DNA of 64,000 bases from assembly GCA_947172415.1 (NCBI GenBank), contig OX359197.1, positions 930,001 through 994,000 of the forward strand. Direction: 5' to 3'. Under the pieces are notes generated by a model. It saw only the letters and a list, made by a program, of their open reading frames with translations, was not told where the DNA came from and did not search any database. Shown in pieces: positions 24,987 to 38,500 of this stretch. Within the stretch, counting starts at the first letter, position 1. Every line of letters begins with the position of its first letter. The DNA is from Chondrosia reniformis. Taxonomy: Eukaryota > Porifera > Demospongiae > Chondrillida > Chondrillidae. The position numbers and the translations under genes were made by a program.

Positions 24987-26325
24987 CTCCCCTCAAAGAG
25001 GAATTTAGACAACCACAGGAAATTTACTTTTTCCAGACAATTCCCTCATCTTAAAAATAGCTATAATGAAGAAAACTCTGATGTCACTTTCATTGGACAA
25101 GAAGCCCAGAATCCAATTAAAGCACACAAGGAAGTTTTAAATGTTGCCTCTCCCGTCTTCTTCAAAATGTTTAAAGGCAACTTTAGGGAAAGGAATGAGA
25201 ATGAGTTTGCTATACCAGAGGAGTACACTGATGAGATATTCTCAATGGTAATTTCATTCATTTACGGAAAAGAAGTGATCTTGGAAGAGGAGGCTGACAT
25301 TGTTCCTCTCTATGAAGCTGCTCATTATTACGAACTTGATGTCCTGATGAACTCAATAAGCCAACTTGTTTCCACTTGGTCTCATCAAGATGATGTAGAT
25401 TGTAGACTACCTGCTGTTGTTAACCTGTGTATCTCAGCTGAGATGCGTGAAGATCATTCTCCAAGCCAGCTGCAGCTCAATGTTTTCAACGCAACTCTCC
25501 AATTCATAATCGCAAAGTTGGATTCATTTCTGGAAGAAGCTTACAAACATCATTTTATTAAGCTTATGGATAAAAGCTATCTCCAAAATTCTTCAGAGTG
25601 AGGAAGTTGCTATCAAGGAAGTTGACCTTTTCCTTCTAGTACATGATTGGGTGGCTGAAGATAAATACAAAAGGAGGATCTTTGAATTTCTTTCCAGCAT
25701 ACGATATGGACTGATTTCACAGAAACACCTTGTCTATAAAGTGGCAGAGAAGGAACTGAAGGACCTGAAATTGTTTGTACTAGCCTTAAAACAGCATCAA
25801 AAGTTTGACAAAGAAACTGCCAAAGGCAATATTACCCAATTTTCTAGCCGCCGTCAACAAAAGGGATTCTCCCCATTTTTCCCCTTGACCAAAACCACAC
25901 TCCCATTTATAAGCAATGATTCCTGTAAAGCTGTGTTTGGCAAGGATCAATCACCTGGCATTATTATCTCAAGAAATTCTAGCAGTACTATGAATTTACG
26001 TGTTGAATTTCCTGTTCAGAATGGGATGTATTACAATTCAATGTCCCTCCAGATTAAGGTCTTTTCATTTGCACCATTAACAACATCGAAAGAAGAATTT
26101 ATATTTAATCCATCTAATGGTTGCTACAATTATGAAATCCAGTTCAATACAGAACATATGGTACTTTCAAGTTATCGTAGACCTGGAATCACTATTCGGG
26201 AATTGACTGAACCTAATAACATAAGGAAAAAGCCAGTAGAAGTGTACTCTGTGATGTTGCAATATCCGTGGCTGGTCTCCTTTAAGCATAATTTAGTTGG
26301 CTCAGTGACAATAACACAACACTAG
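24987..26325 (+). pseudogene. BTB-BACK protein, decayed copy (BTB-A)
   Basis: Very similar to the intact gene at 43,811-45,169 along its whole length. The first codons, including the start, are missing: the only nearby ATG (about 24,970) is out of frame. A single extra base near 25,570 shifts the frame in the BACK region, giving a stop at about 25,601. The remaining frame reopens and runs to the ordinary stop at 26,325. It therefore encodes recognisable BTB (25,060-25,370), BACK and C-terminal segments but not one continuous protein. An upstream exon restoring the N-terminus is possible but not seen. Confidence 0.8.
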
Positions 26326-27213
26326 TGCTCTTAAGCTTTTGATAATCTAACTTTTCTTTGATAGTTTTTGTAGTACTTATACCTGATGACTTCTATGCAC
26401 ATAATATTATATTTATATACTTCTTGTTATCAGTCAATTAACGTGTTTTCATTTTAACTAGTTTTGCATGTACAGTACCTGTGTTATAACTCCTTAATAG
26501 TTTATAAATATTATAGCTCACATGGGAGTTATATATACATACTCTAGTGTATAGTTAGGTTTAGAGAGGTGGGGGCTATGCCCTATTTATGGAGATGCCA
26601 CGCCCACTTCCTGTCATCACGCCCACTTTTTACAAGTAGTTGGCTCACAGACTGGTTGGATACATGTATAGTTGCTTGACACATGATGGCATACTAAATA
26701 TGCATTGCGTGATGTTTGTTACTCGTGCAAATACATTATGCATAGCCAGTGGGTTATAGACCTTTTTATAACATAAGGCCTAGGGATTTTACATTACATT
26801 AAGGCCATTCATGACCTGCCGAAAAGCAACAGGAAGGTCATTTTAGTAATATTATTTTATTATTTAACTGCTATAATATTATTGCCAGCTCATACTATAG
26901 AAAAATATGGCGACTTCCTGTAGTATGTACCTGCCAGTGGCAAAAGAGAAGATAAAGAGTGATTTGGAGTGATCTGTCATATTTTAGTCTCTTCCTCTCA
27001 TATGTTTCCTTTGCCTCGTATGTACGTATGTACTTATGTCAACTGTGAATAAGTATATACAGGAAATGATGTTTTAGATAACTCATATATAACAGCTTTT
27101 TGATTGAGTACATTTTTGACTGAAATTTAGGACAAAAGAAAATCATTACAAAAATTTTAGAAAATAATTAAATTGGTTCAGGCCTTGACAATGTAGAAAT
27201 TACTAGATACATC
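26326..27213. other. 3' flank of BTB-A up to gene X stop
   Basis: Convergent 3' ends of BTB-A (plus) and gene X (minus). The sequence is AT-rich and is repeated with few changes after the intact BTB gene (45,170-45,977). It includes CCACGCCCAC-type motifs near 26,595 and an imperfect foldback near 26,810-26,845. No exon recognised. Confidence 0.5.
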
Positions 27214-28742
27214 TCAAGTGTCTTCCTCAGGCGAACCCCAAGCAAAGGTATCCGACACAGCTAGACACAAAAGGAAGGTAGTAGTGGTAAATATATACAA
27301 GATATCGTCTGGGCAATATAAACATATTATATATAATGAAGTATGAATAATCACTGGAAATTATTATACATACCAACCAAGTGACTGAAGTCTTATCTTG
27401 GCTGTGGACATGTACATACATTCTATAAATGATAACCACAAGTGATTACCTCCAACTTAAATAAGATTGAAAAAATCAAAGAAACACAGAAAGCTGTATT
27501 GCCCTCCTTTTGGGGCTCATTAATTGGGAAGGATTATTCATATGTTATATCAAAGCTCTTGCTAAACATTGTGGAATTAACATTCACTCATAAACACCAT
27601 ATCCTTGGTAGTTATTGTCATGAGTATATATACAGGTCTATGATATATAAGTAATATGCATGAACCATGCAAGGCTTGTTAAAATGTAGACGTTTTCTAC
27701 ATACAATAATATAACAAAGCACATACGTACAATAAATTATACGTACATAATAGTATATGTAGTCTTCAACACTATCGGCACCCATTCTAGTTTGTACATG
27801 TTATCGGACATTTGAGGTGCAGACAAATATAAGAGTCTGTTCCACTTACAATCTGCTTCCTGTTCTTCAATTGTTTCAAAACTGTTTTCTGAACTCCCAG
27901 AAACCTCCTTCTTAGTTGGAGTAGCTACAGCATCTACTGTCAGTGAATCAGTACCTTCTGCAGAGGCTGTTAACTGCAAAATAAAGGATCAATCTATTAA
28001 GAAAGTATACAATTGCAACCATTTGTATATAAAAGTTTGCATCCTTAATATATATACACTGCACAGTTATTGTATCTCTGCATTCAAAGCTCTATATATA
28101 GGCTTTCCCAAGGACTAAATCTAGGAAAATGTATTTAGGAATGATGATTTATATTATTCATGAGTACCCATTTCATTAAAACACAGTTTTTACTTGACTG
28201 CATTGACCAATTTGTTAATTGGGTATATATCAGGATGCACCTGTTCTAGTTGCTGCATATCATTACAGTATCTTACGTAAATTGTATCAAAGTATCACAC
28301 GTACGTACAACTCCATTGTACAACTTAAACTCTAATTCAATTTAAAGTTTAAATTATCCAATCAGCTTGAAAAACATGTTAAGCAATACTATCCTGGTAT
28401 GATAAAAGTTTTCTCCATCTATTAGAAACTTACTTCTGAAAGGATTCCTCTTTCAATCTCTTTTGAGCATCAAAGAAGTGACAGAAAAAGACTCACTGAC
28501 GTCCAATTAACAGTAAAAAGTTTAAATAAAAAAATTGTCTTTAGATGCTCAAGTGAGATCGAAAGATAAAGAACCCTTTCAAAGATAATTCTATCTACCT
28601 CTTGTCTTATACTCTCTTCTTCCTCTTCTATAACTATAGTCTTTGTTGGAGTGTCTCCCAGGATGTGAACCTCAACTGCCTTCCTCCACTCTAGACTCGC
28701 AACATCAATGTAGTTCACTAGTTCACCACTGTTGTCCTCCAT
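27214..28742 (-). CDS. Gene X: small acidic protein of unknown function (about 104 aa)
   Basis: Exons on minus: 28,742-28,599 (starts MEDNSGELVNY, ATG in context CCAACAATGG just after a splice-acceptor-like TGTACAG); 27,973-27,850; 27,260-27,214 (ends SPEEDT then stop). Phases close exactly (144 + 124 + 47 nt). The product is rich in Glu, Thr and Ser, contains a run of five Glu in exon 1, and has no signal peptide, TM segment or domain I recognise. Exons 2 and 3 recur at 45,978-46,735. Conservation of both splice sites and the reading frame between copies supports it being a real gene. It could also be the 3' end of a longer gene. Confidence 0.45.
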
Positions 28743-29506
28743 TGTTGGCTGTACACACATATAAATACACTTACCATATTTATATGATAGGCTATTGAAT
28801 GTGGTAATAATTCCCTGCTTGTGGAAATGTGGTACAATTAGTTAATATAATAGAAAACATAACAAAGGGAAATCTCCATTTAAGACACACTGTAGAACAT
28901 GTAAAGACATTTTACTACCAAACTGATTATCTTTGAGCATCAACAACACCACTTGGATACAGAAATTGAATGTTTTGACCTGCACGAGTCTTAATTAGCA
29001 ATCTGCAGGTCAAACTGTTCAATTTCTGTATCCAAGTAGAGTTGCTCAATGATAGCCCATTATCACAACAGGTAACTCTAAGGGGCAGAATAAATACTAA
29101 TATATACAGTATATGAACTCTTTAAATTTCAGCTCACAAGATGGGGGTTAACTGTGGTGACTCCATCAAGTATAAATATAAACGTGTGCCTACCAATGGG
29201 TAGATCCAGTGTACCTTTCCATGCATCCCTAAAATGGATCATATTCAAGTAAATGTACAGTAAAATTAATACAGGAAGTCACATAGATTATATAGAACAA
29301 TTTAATTGTTGTTATACTGTATATGGAGACTTGGAGGATATGATGTTGAGAAGAGACCAAAGGAAAGTAAGAAAATGAAATAGATTAGAACTAATATACG
29401 TACAGTATGGAGGAATTTTAGACAATACTGTATATTATATACCATTTTTATTATACAATCACACATGACAAAAATAAAAAGTTCAATTAAAATGTATGTA
29501 GCAGAA
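28743..29506. other. Intergenic region between gene X and NLR-B, with foldback
   Basis: No exon recognised. An inverted repeat at 28,952-28,984 and 29,003-29,035 matches in about 30 of 33 positions (arm begins CTTGGATACAGAAATTGAA). Its arms share the ATTGAA...TTTGACC sequence style of the hammerhead-like elements but lack a CTGATGA core. Confidence 0.6.
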
Positions 29507-32500
29507 TTAGTAAAAAAAAGTATTAACTGTATGTAGCTTTGTCTTAATCTCTTTTCTCAAATCATGAGGTACACCACTCAGGAACACTTCCCTCACATGA
29601 TCATTACATGCCAGTGCATCACTGAGTGTTCTCCAATTAGATCTGCTAACACCATTCCGTATCTCAATCCCTCTAATCTTGGCCTTACTGAGAACAGTAG
29701 TAACAACAGAACACTCTTCTTCTGTCCAGTCTCTGTCCTGCATGTAAAGTGTAATCACAACAATATAACATGTAACATTACAAGCTGCTACTACATGACA
29801 ATGAATTTGATTGACGTTTACTTTATATGTTCTTTATGCAAAACATTAAAATTCCTTTTGTAATTAAGATAATGTGTAAGACAAATGGTACACAAACTAT
29901 AACATCAGACACTTTTGTGGTAATAAATGTATATAGACTAATTTTGAATTGTACTAGTTGTATATACAATATATACTATGTATATGACTGATTTCGTAAC
30001 TATACACATTAATTGTAACTAACTGTATACCAAATACACGTATTGCATTATTAATTATGTATAGATTTCGTTGTCTTAAAACAATTAATTTCTACCTATA
30101 GGAGGAGTACATCATTTCTTTACAATAACTTAATTTAATCTTATCAATTTAAAATTCTATGCAATATCCATGGAAACAAACTGCTTACTTAAACAGCAGC
30201 AAACTACAAGACCAGTAGAGAATACCGTATAGACAGAAATATTGGCGAGAAGAATATTTGGCAATTTTAGACTGATTTAAATATCGGCGGTTTTAATTTT
30301 TGGTGGTTTTAATTTTGGCGGTTACCCACGTTACAATGGATATCATCACTATGACGCAATAATATTGGTGGATCAGAAAAGGTTTCTGTAAATACAGAGC
30401 AAATATTTTGCATAGCAAAACAAAGCATATGTACAGGAATCCTTTGAACTTTTAGCTTTGTACACAATATAAACAATTCTAATTCCTTTCTCTTTGTATG
30501 ACTTGCAAGATGCTTTTGATACAAAGAAAACAAATTCACTCACTGTGCCATCTATAAAGAGTACAGTTCAAGCAGCAAAGAGCTAGATGTGGCTATGAAG
30601 CTTATGTCTGTGCCCTCATCAAGGAATAGATCTTTCCTTTGGCCTATCAATTTCTTTTGTGGCTTGTTTAGAGATATTATCTCATGCAACAAGTAGCATT
30701 AATTCATTAATTCCTTCAAAGGTTTCATTTACATCCTTCACAAGGTCTGAAGTTTTTTGCTACTTATAACATTGATATACATAAGTGCATTTACTAGCAG
30801 CCACCTCTATATTTTCCACATAACTTCATGTATACCATATTAAGGAGTGTAATAATCATACACATAAAATATTCTGAGAATTGAACAAAGCATGGAATGG
30901 CAACTGCTTTTCTTAACAAAGGTTGTTCCACAATCTGTAAGAAGGCACACTGCAGAATAGCCACAGCTAATATTTAAAAAATCCACAATCCAGTCAAGGA
31001 AATCTATGATAATCTTAGAGTGAGTATATACATGGTGTATACTACGTACTTAGATTTGTAGAGTGAATATTGAAATAGATATGTATAAATAATAATGAAC
31101 TACGAATGAAAAATACATTAGAGTACTAGTGAACCTACAGTATAGTTACAGAATACCTAATGATGTGGTGTACTATGCCCTAATGATTATAAATCTAGAA
31201 GAAGCTTAAGGTAAAGATACAGTTTGACTTTGATTCATTGCATAGCACATACATACAGATTTCTGCATTGTGCACAGAAGACTCTGCAGCAGTTTCTTTG
31301 GATTACCTCACAAACATGGCGGATGTGCCCAAAAGTATAAGTTACTGTCATGTACTGCAAATGGTACATGTCAAGCTATATACATATCTACTACTGTATG
31401 CATTACGTAAATTCAAACACTTACCCAATTTGGTGGTTCAGATATATCAAGGTGCTCCAAAGCATTTTTTCTCTTACATAAGCCATTTAAAACTGGTAAA
31501 GGGTCTGTGAACCATAACCAGAGCTTACTCAATTGTGTCATGTTGACTACAGGTACAAGTTCAGGTCCATTAGCCTCTAAATACAAGTAAAAACAGAATA
31601 ATAAATTAATATTTGCTAAATGGACATTAAACTAAACAATATCATGTCCATGCACACACATGTACTGTATATATGTATGTATAAACTGTAATACGTACAT
31701 ACAGTATATGGACTATTAAAATGGAGTGTGAATTGAAGCTATACTTATTTCTAATTCTTAAATGAAATATAACTTAAAATTAAATCATAACATCAAGGAA
31801 AGTAAATCTTTGTAGTGTTCAATAACTGCAAGTATTCATATAGTAAATGATAGTCATGTAATGTTTATAGTTTGTGTTATAAAACTCACTCCAAACTTCC
31901 AATCTTGTAATAGATGTAACTTGTAAGGCTTCATAGAATTCAGGTGGTGCTCCACCTGTAACAGACAACCACCACAATGTGCTGTTCTGAATAGCCTTTT
32001 CCAATTGAGTGTACTGAGAATCCTGTAAAGTGCAGGCATACTTTAAACAATACAAAGAATTTAACCAATTAGCACTCCATAACATCTTTACTTCAGTTTA
32101 GGATAGCTATACTTTGCAAAGATGCAGTTCAAGTGTGTCATGTAAAGTTAAATGTATGATATGAGGAATGATACAGAGAATAATAACATGGAAATGTGTA
32201 GATCAATGGATTACTATATATTGCATTATACTTACAAGAAGTATAGAAGAGGGTAATTGCTTGTGCTAAGATATACTATGGATACCAGGTGATCAATGGT
32301 TTAATAGGACTTTGTTCCCCCTGCTGAGACAAACCCTTGATCACTTGGCTGGTTTGGAATCATTCCAGTGATTATCCATAGTATTACGTATGGTGCATAG
32401 CCGTAATGGTGTGACTACGAGATTATGATAACAAGTAAAACACTCTAGAAGACAGCAATTGAGTGTGTCTGGGTAGAGCTGATACCTGCTGGGACAAGTA

Positions 32501-35500
32501 ATATGTGACAATCAAGGATAGCTATACGTAGAAAGAAACGATTAAGAAAACTGTTTTAAATCTTAACTTGTTGTAAACGTTTCAACAAAATCCAAATGGT
32601 GAAATTTGAGAGATTTGTAGGAAAACCCAGCCATTTACAAAAGTCAATGCTCCTTGTTTAGACTTCAGGAAGCCATTTTCTCAAAATTTGAATATTAATT
32701 TATAAATAATCTTACAGATTTACATACTTACTATGATGACAAGTGTACATATACGTTTGTATATACATTACCTGACATGAGACACTAGCAACAAAAGTTA
32801 CAGAAATTATAACTTATAGTTTGTATCCTGATTTATTGAGACTCAGCAATAATTGCATTTTAAAACAAATTGAATGTTTCGACCCGGAGGTCTTCATCAA
32901 CATAAAATGCAAAAAATTAAAATACAATTGTTGCTGAGTCTCAGTAAATCAGGATACTTATTATGAACGCAACAAAAACCCCTTATCACTTCAACTTATA
33001 GTTTATATATAAATTTTGTTTTACTACCACTTACATAAGAGGAAAGATCTATACATATTAATTTCATACAAATCTTAGTAAATGATTCCCATCTCAGAAA
33101 CAGACACAAACGTGTTACAAGTACACACATCAATTGTATGTACTTTGATGACCCACATAGGAAGCAGTTTTCTCTTTATAAATAATCTTTCTTTTACAGA
33201 TTTACATACTTATTATGATGACAAGGAATGTATATAAAATATGAGTTGTGGAGTATGCATCAACTGTTATTACCAGCAAGCAGTTACGACAACATTTCCA
33301 TTTTACATTACATTCTGTTTGATCCCAATAGATGTGGTCAATTAGGGTAACAAAACTGTTTGCAGTTATTAGCTATAGACTGTTTGCCATTGACCTAAAG
33401 AGGCAGTCTGTAGATTCCCACTGTAGCATATACAAGGAGAATGGCAAATGTGTTACAAGGATATACATTCATCCGCTAATGGCATCTGTCAAATTCAGAT
33501 ATTGCTAAGCCTTGCAGAACCCAGTGTGTAAATGTTCAGGACTTCAAATATTATTTGTTTGTTTACAAACACTTGAGGATATTTGTCAATACTACTTGTG
33601 CTAACTGCTAATTGCCAATGCACACATACAGTAGGTACAGACTAAAAAGCTGTTTCTTTTCAACCTGTACACCATGCATAACACACATATCTTCATCACT
33701 CAACTGTTTAGTTACTGAGTGTTAACTAAGTAAGCCTCAAGTGAAATTAGGGTTACTCCCATGAATACTTGCAATTAAAGCATGGACCCACTATTACAGT
33801 AATAATAATTTTCAAACCTTACCATTTGATAGCAAACAATTTACTAACTTCACAACACAAAGGGACTCACCACTGTTATGGTACAGTTGTATAAATAGAG
33901 ATACAACTGTTCTAATCCTTTGATAGCAACCAGGTGAAGTAGAGCACTTACACTAGTGCTCTTGTTAATATAAACAAGTAGCTCTTTCGAAGGTAGTTTG
34001 GAATCTGAAAAGGTCTGGACTTCTACAAGTGAACAAATACAGTCAAAATGTAGTGAAACATAGTCTAATTGTAACAGGAAAGATTTACAGCTTTGAAAAC
34101 TGGAATCAATCAATGCAAAATAAAATAATTAGCTCAGTCAGTGAAATGATTGTGTGAGATTAGTAAACTGGAGAGTTGGTTAAATGACAGAAAACAGTTA
34201 ATTGCTGGCCTTAACAGGTTGACTATATTCAGCAATGAGATTAAAGTTCTAAGGTAATCAAAGTGATACAGTAACTTTAATTCACATTCCAACTACATCA
34301 CTCTTAGTGAATTTTATTTTATGTAGTGATTTCAACTGGAAGTGAAAAATAATTGGGTTAATGGTTAATGACTAGTCTGACTTGCTAGACCCTCCTGAAT
34401 AACTGCCCAAAGACTAGGAAGGAGAGGCACAGTCTAGTGGAAATTAAATAATAGCCCTCTATATTAAATAACACCTTCTCCACCAATCAGATTAAAAATA
34501 TTCAAAGTCATGACACATTAATGAAAAGGTGTTATTTAATCTATAGGGCTGCTAGACCCCCCTCTCCTAGATTCCACACTTTTGTGCTTATTTGGGATGG
34601 TCTCAGCAAGCCAGACTAAAACATGACATAAAATGGAGAGCAGAGGTACATGTACATACATACTTATAGAATAATTTTTAGTGTACACACCTTTTACTGA
34701 CAAATGGTCAAAGGAAAATTTCCATGGAAACCTAAATACCACATTGGGGTTGGCTGATTTGATTGTATTTTGATGGTTCTGAGCAAGTACTGAATAAAAT
34801 TCCAGTCTTTGCAGGTGATTACACTGTGAAAGGCAGTCAGAGACTACTATTTCATCAAATGGGGAAAGGAAAATATGAAATTTAATGGAATTGTTTAAAT
34901 GTTTGACAATATCTCTAGTTAGTTGCCGGTTCTGTGACTCGTAAAGTGCATGAAAGAGGAAGAGGAGTTGTGGATTAGAAAGATCACATTCTGATGGCAG
35001 GGTTGTGGTGAACAGAGAAAGAAATTTCTTGAAGAGACCAATTTGAGGCTTTGTCAATTGCTTCACCAACTCCCTTGATGACAGACCAGTAAGACCAGCA
35101 AAGAATCGCAAAACAATGGAAAATGTTGGATTCATCAGATGCAATTTCCAAAATTCCACTTGTTCCTTCTCTGGCAATCTTTGAAGATGGAAGGCAGCAA
35201 AGAACTCTTGGAGAGTGGCATGAGAGAAGCTGAAGGTATATTCAGAACAGAATCCTACCTTACCAGCATGGACCTGGAGGAGACCTTTGAAGAAGGAGTC
35301 AGTAATTCCAGTGGTACTGAGGGTTGGAAATATCTCCAAAATGGAGCTCTCAGTAAAAATGAAAGAAGGTGGATTGGCAGTGAGACCTTTGAAAGCAATT
35401 TGAGCAAGGCCAGAAAGAAGATCGGCAAGATCCTTTGGTAAACCAGAGAGATCAGAATTGATAAGGCATGTTGCATTTTCCTTTGCTGACTCCCTGCCTA

Positions 35501-38500
35501 ATATCTGACTCACAAAGGTCTTGTAACAGCTGGTCATGGTAGGTGGAAAGGAGGATTGGCCATGCTCATAGATTGAGCAAAAGATGAAGACATTGATTGG
35601 TACAAAAGCTCCTGCCATCAGATCTGGCCGTTCCTCAAGAGCTTTCAGCATGTCTTCACCTTTTTGGGGATCACCTTTGAAAAAGCTTTCTACAAAAGCT
35701 TTGATGGCTATGGGATCAAATCCCTGGATTTCATAAAATGTGGAACAACCTTCCTGAAGGTCAGGGCATACTCCAGGTCTACTGGAGAGGATGATGGATG
35801 CCTCTGGAAGGATCCTACCTTTCAGCAAAGGTAGCAGCACATTTGGTGAACCCTCTCTTACTAGCTCTTTTGCCTCATCTGCCCCATCAAACACCAAGAG
35901 GACATCTTTACCTCTTCTATCTAAGAGATCCTTCTCCACAGAAGCAATATCGCAATCTGACCCATAGTAGCTAAGGAGACCTTTCAGATCAGTGGCACTA
36001 CCTACAGTGCCATCTCGCAGTGGGAGATACAGGATTAGAGTGAAATCGCTTTCATATTTTTGAATAGCTACTTGCTGGGCTATGTGTTGAAGGGCAGTTG
36101 TTTTGCCCATACCGGCATGGCCATAGAGTACACTTATTCTATTAGCGCTCTTTTTCAATAATTCCTCCGGATTTATGAACCTATCTATTTCCCCTTTTGA
36201 TCCACAGTCTCTGAAACTATCTAGAACTGCTAAACTGTCTCCAGTGGTAGACTTAGCTGAGGGCTTGTTCTTCAGGATGGCTAGTTTGACATATTTTATG
36301 TCAGTTGTTCCAGCACCCAATTTGAACTTGCGATACTCGAAGTAAGCATTCTCCTTCAATAGAACCACAGATTTCTGAGAAAATGAAATAAAAACAATAA
36401 TAAATACTTGTAAGCATCACTAAATAGCATTAATTCTATCATGATACATAGCAATTGTGTGATTGGTTGTAATTAATTTTTCTCGTTTCCAGACTAAAGA
36501 TCATCTATCTATGGATAATGGTGCACTTGGGCAGAATAAAGAAGTAAATTGTTAGTGAAACATAGCTGTGGTGAGTCTCAAATTTCCAAAAGATGCCATG
36601 CATACCACATATATAAAGCCAGTAATGCTGGCAGGAAATTTATTTCAATGGATTGGTAGTTTCTCAGGCTAACTGCCTACACATCATCTCCCTAAGTAAA
36701 ATACTACGAGTACATGTTATTGCATAATATCATTAGTTAAATGTAAAATATACTAACATTGACAACCTTGACCAATCTACATACGTATATACGTATCTTG
36801 TATCAGTCTATGGCTCATATGAACCTCACATGGGTATTCCATTAAAAGTACGTACGTACATCATTGATACATTTTCATTATTAAATAAAGCACTCACTGG
36901 AAGTTGTGATGTACAGTTCATGTCATCGGGAGCAGTGCTATTCACACCTACGTATATAATAACATAGAGTAACATACCTTTATATGTAATATACCTACAT
37001 GTATATATATGGGCAGTGGAGAGAAGAGATAACAAGAGAAGAAGTGATACGGGCCCTAGAGGGCTTGAAAAGGAAGGCAGCTCCAGGTAAAGATAGGCTT
37101 ACGGCAGAGATGGTATGTAGGGAGGTTTTGGTGGACTTGTGGTGGGAGCTGTTTAGATGATGCTGGAAAAATGGGATGGTCCCGTCTCAGTGGAGATGTA
37201 ATACATACAATCGTTCCGTGTCACAGGATATTTATCCCCCATGTATTTTATCCGCCCAGATAGTATAAACTATCCCGGCGGATAAACGAAACTAGGAAAT
37301 TTTATCCTACCCTAGGATAATTTATCCAATACTCTACGATTTAAGCGTATCATCACGAAATCCTTTAGATACATAAGAAGGAACCTTGGGCTGAAAAAGG
37401 GATACGATTTTAGGATTTTCAGCCAATAGGAAAGTGACAAAATAAAAAAGCGCCGAAAATGTCTATAAAAACCGTTGCATTTTCGTCCGTAACAGTTTAA
37501 TAATCGATTGAATCAGACCCTTGTCAGAACCCTCATTAAGCTCACACAGGACCAGCAGGAAAATTGGGACCTTCATTTGGAAGGAGTTTTGTACTCATAC
37601 AGGATCTCAAGGCAAGATTCTTCCAAGTTCTCTCCTTATTTCTTAATGTACAATCGACACCCAAGAAAGGCCATTGATCATGAGTTGGCAAACTCTTCAA
37701 TTGACCCAGCCTCACCCATTGATGATGAAGACAGAAAGGACACTTTGGTGAAGCAATTGATTGAACTGAGGGAGCACAATAAGGCAAAGGCCACAGAAAA
37801 CATCCTTAAGGCACAAGCAAGGCAAAAGAAGTATTATGATGTAAAATGCTCTAATCATGTAAGTTATTTACTACTGTATAATATTTCATTATGCATTATT
37901 TATATAATTCATGTTCATTTAGGAATTTTCAGTTGGTTCTAAGGTATTGGTAAAGATCATGAGGAACAATCACAGAATGGGTGGAAAACTTGATGAAAAA
38001 TGGGATGGACCTTACGAGATTGTGGAGAAGTTGACAAAGGGACGCTACCAGCTGAAATCCCTGAAAGGAGGCATTTTGAAGAAATTATATAATGGTGCCC
38101 TACTGAAGGATTATTTTGAACAAGATTGCCCTACAGCCACGAAAGAGAATGAAGAGGATTGCCCTACACCCATTAATGTGAGTCCTACCTCCAAGAGTCC
38201 ACAGTCTAGCACTCCTGTAAAAAGAGATGGCCCAATGTCCAGTACACCTTGCCATGACTGCACACCACAGTTATATCCATCAAGGAAAAGGGGACCATCC
38301 AAGAGAGCTATACTCTTGATCATGGAAAAAGAAGAAAAACAACCAATATTGTTCCTTCATTGAATGATATGGACATTGAAGATCTCCAAAGTGGGCGTAT
38401 GCTGAATGACAATCACATACAGCTTGCACATAAGCTGCTCAGTAAACAATTCCCTGATATGCATGGTCTGCAACCACCAACCTTTGGCCAGATTTTAGGG

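Noticed and set aside
27227-27439. Minus-strand 70-codon frame including YHYYLPFVSSCVGYLC
   Set aside because: Most of it is intron; only the last 47 nt form the gene X terminal exon in a different frame use.
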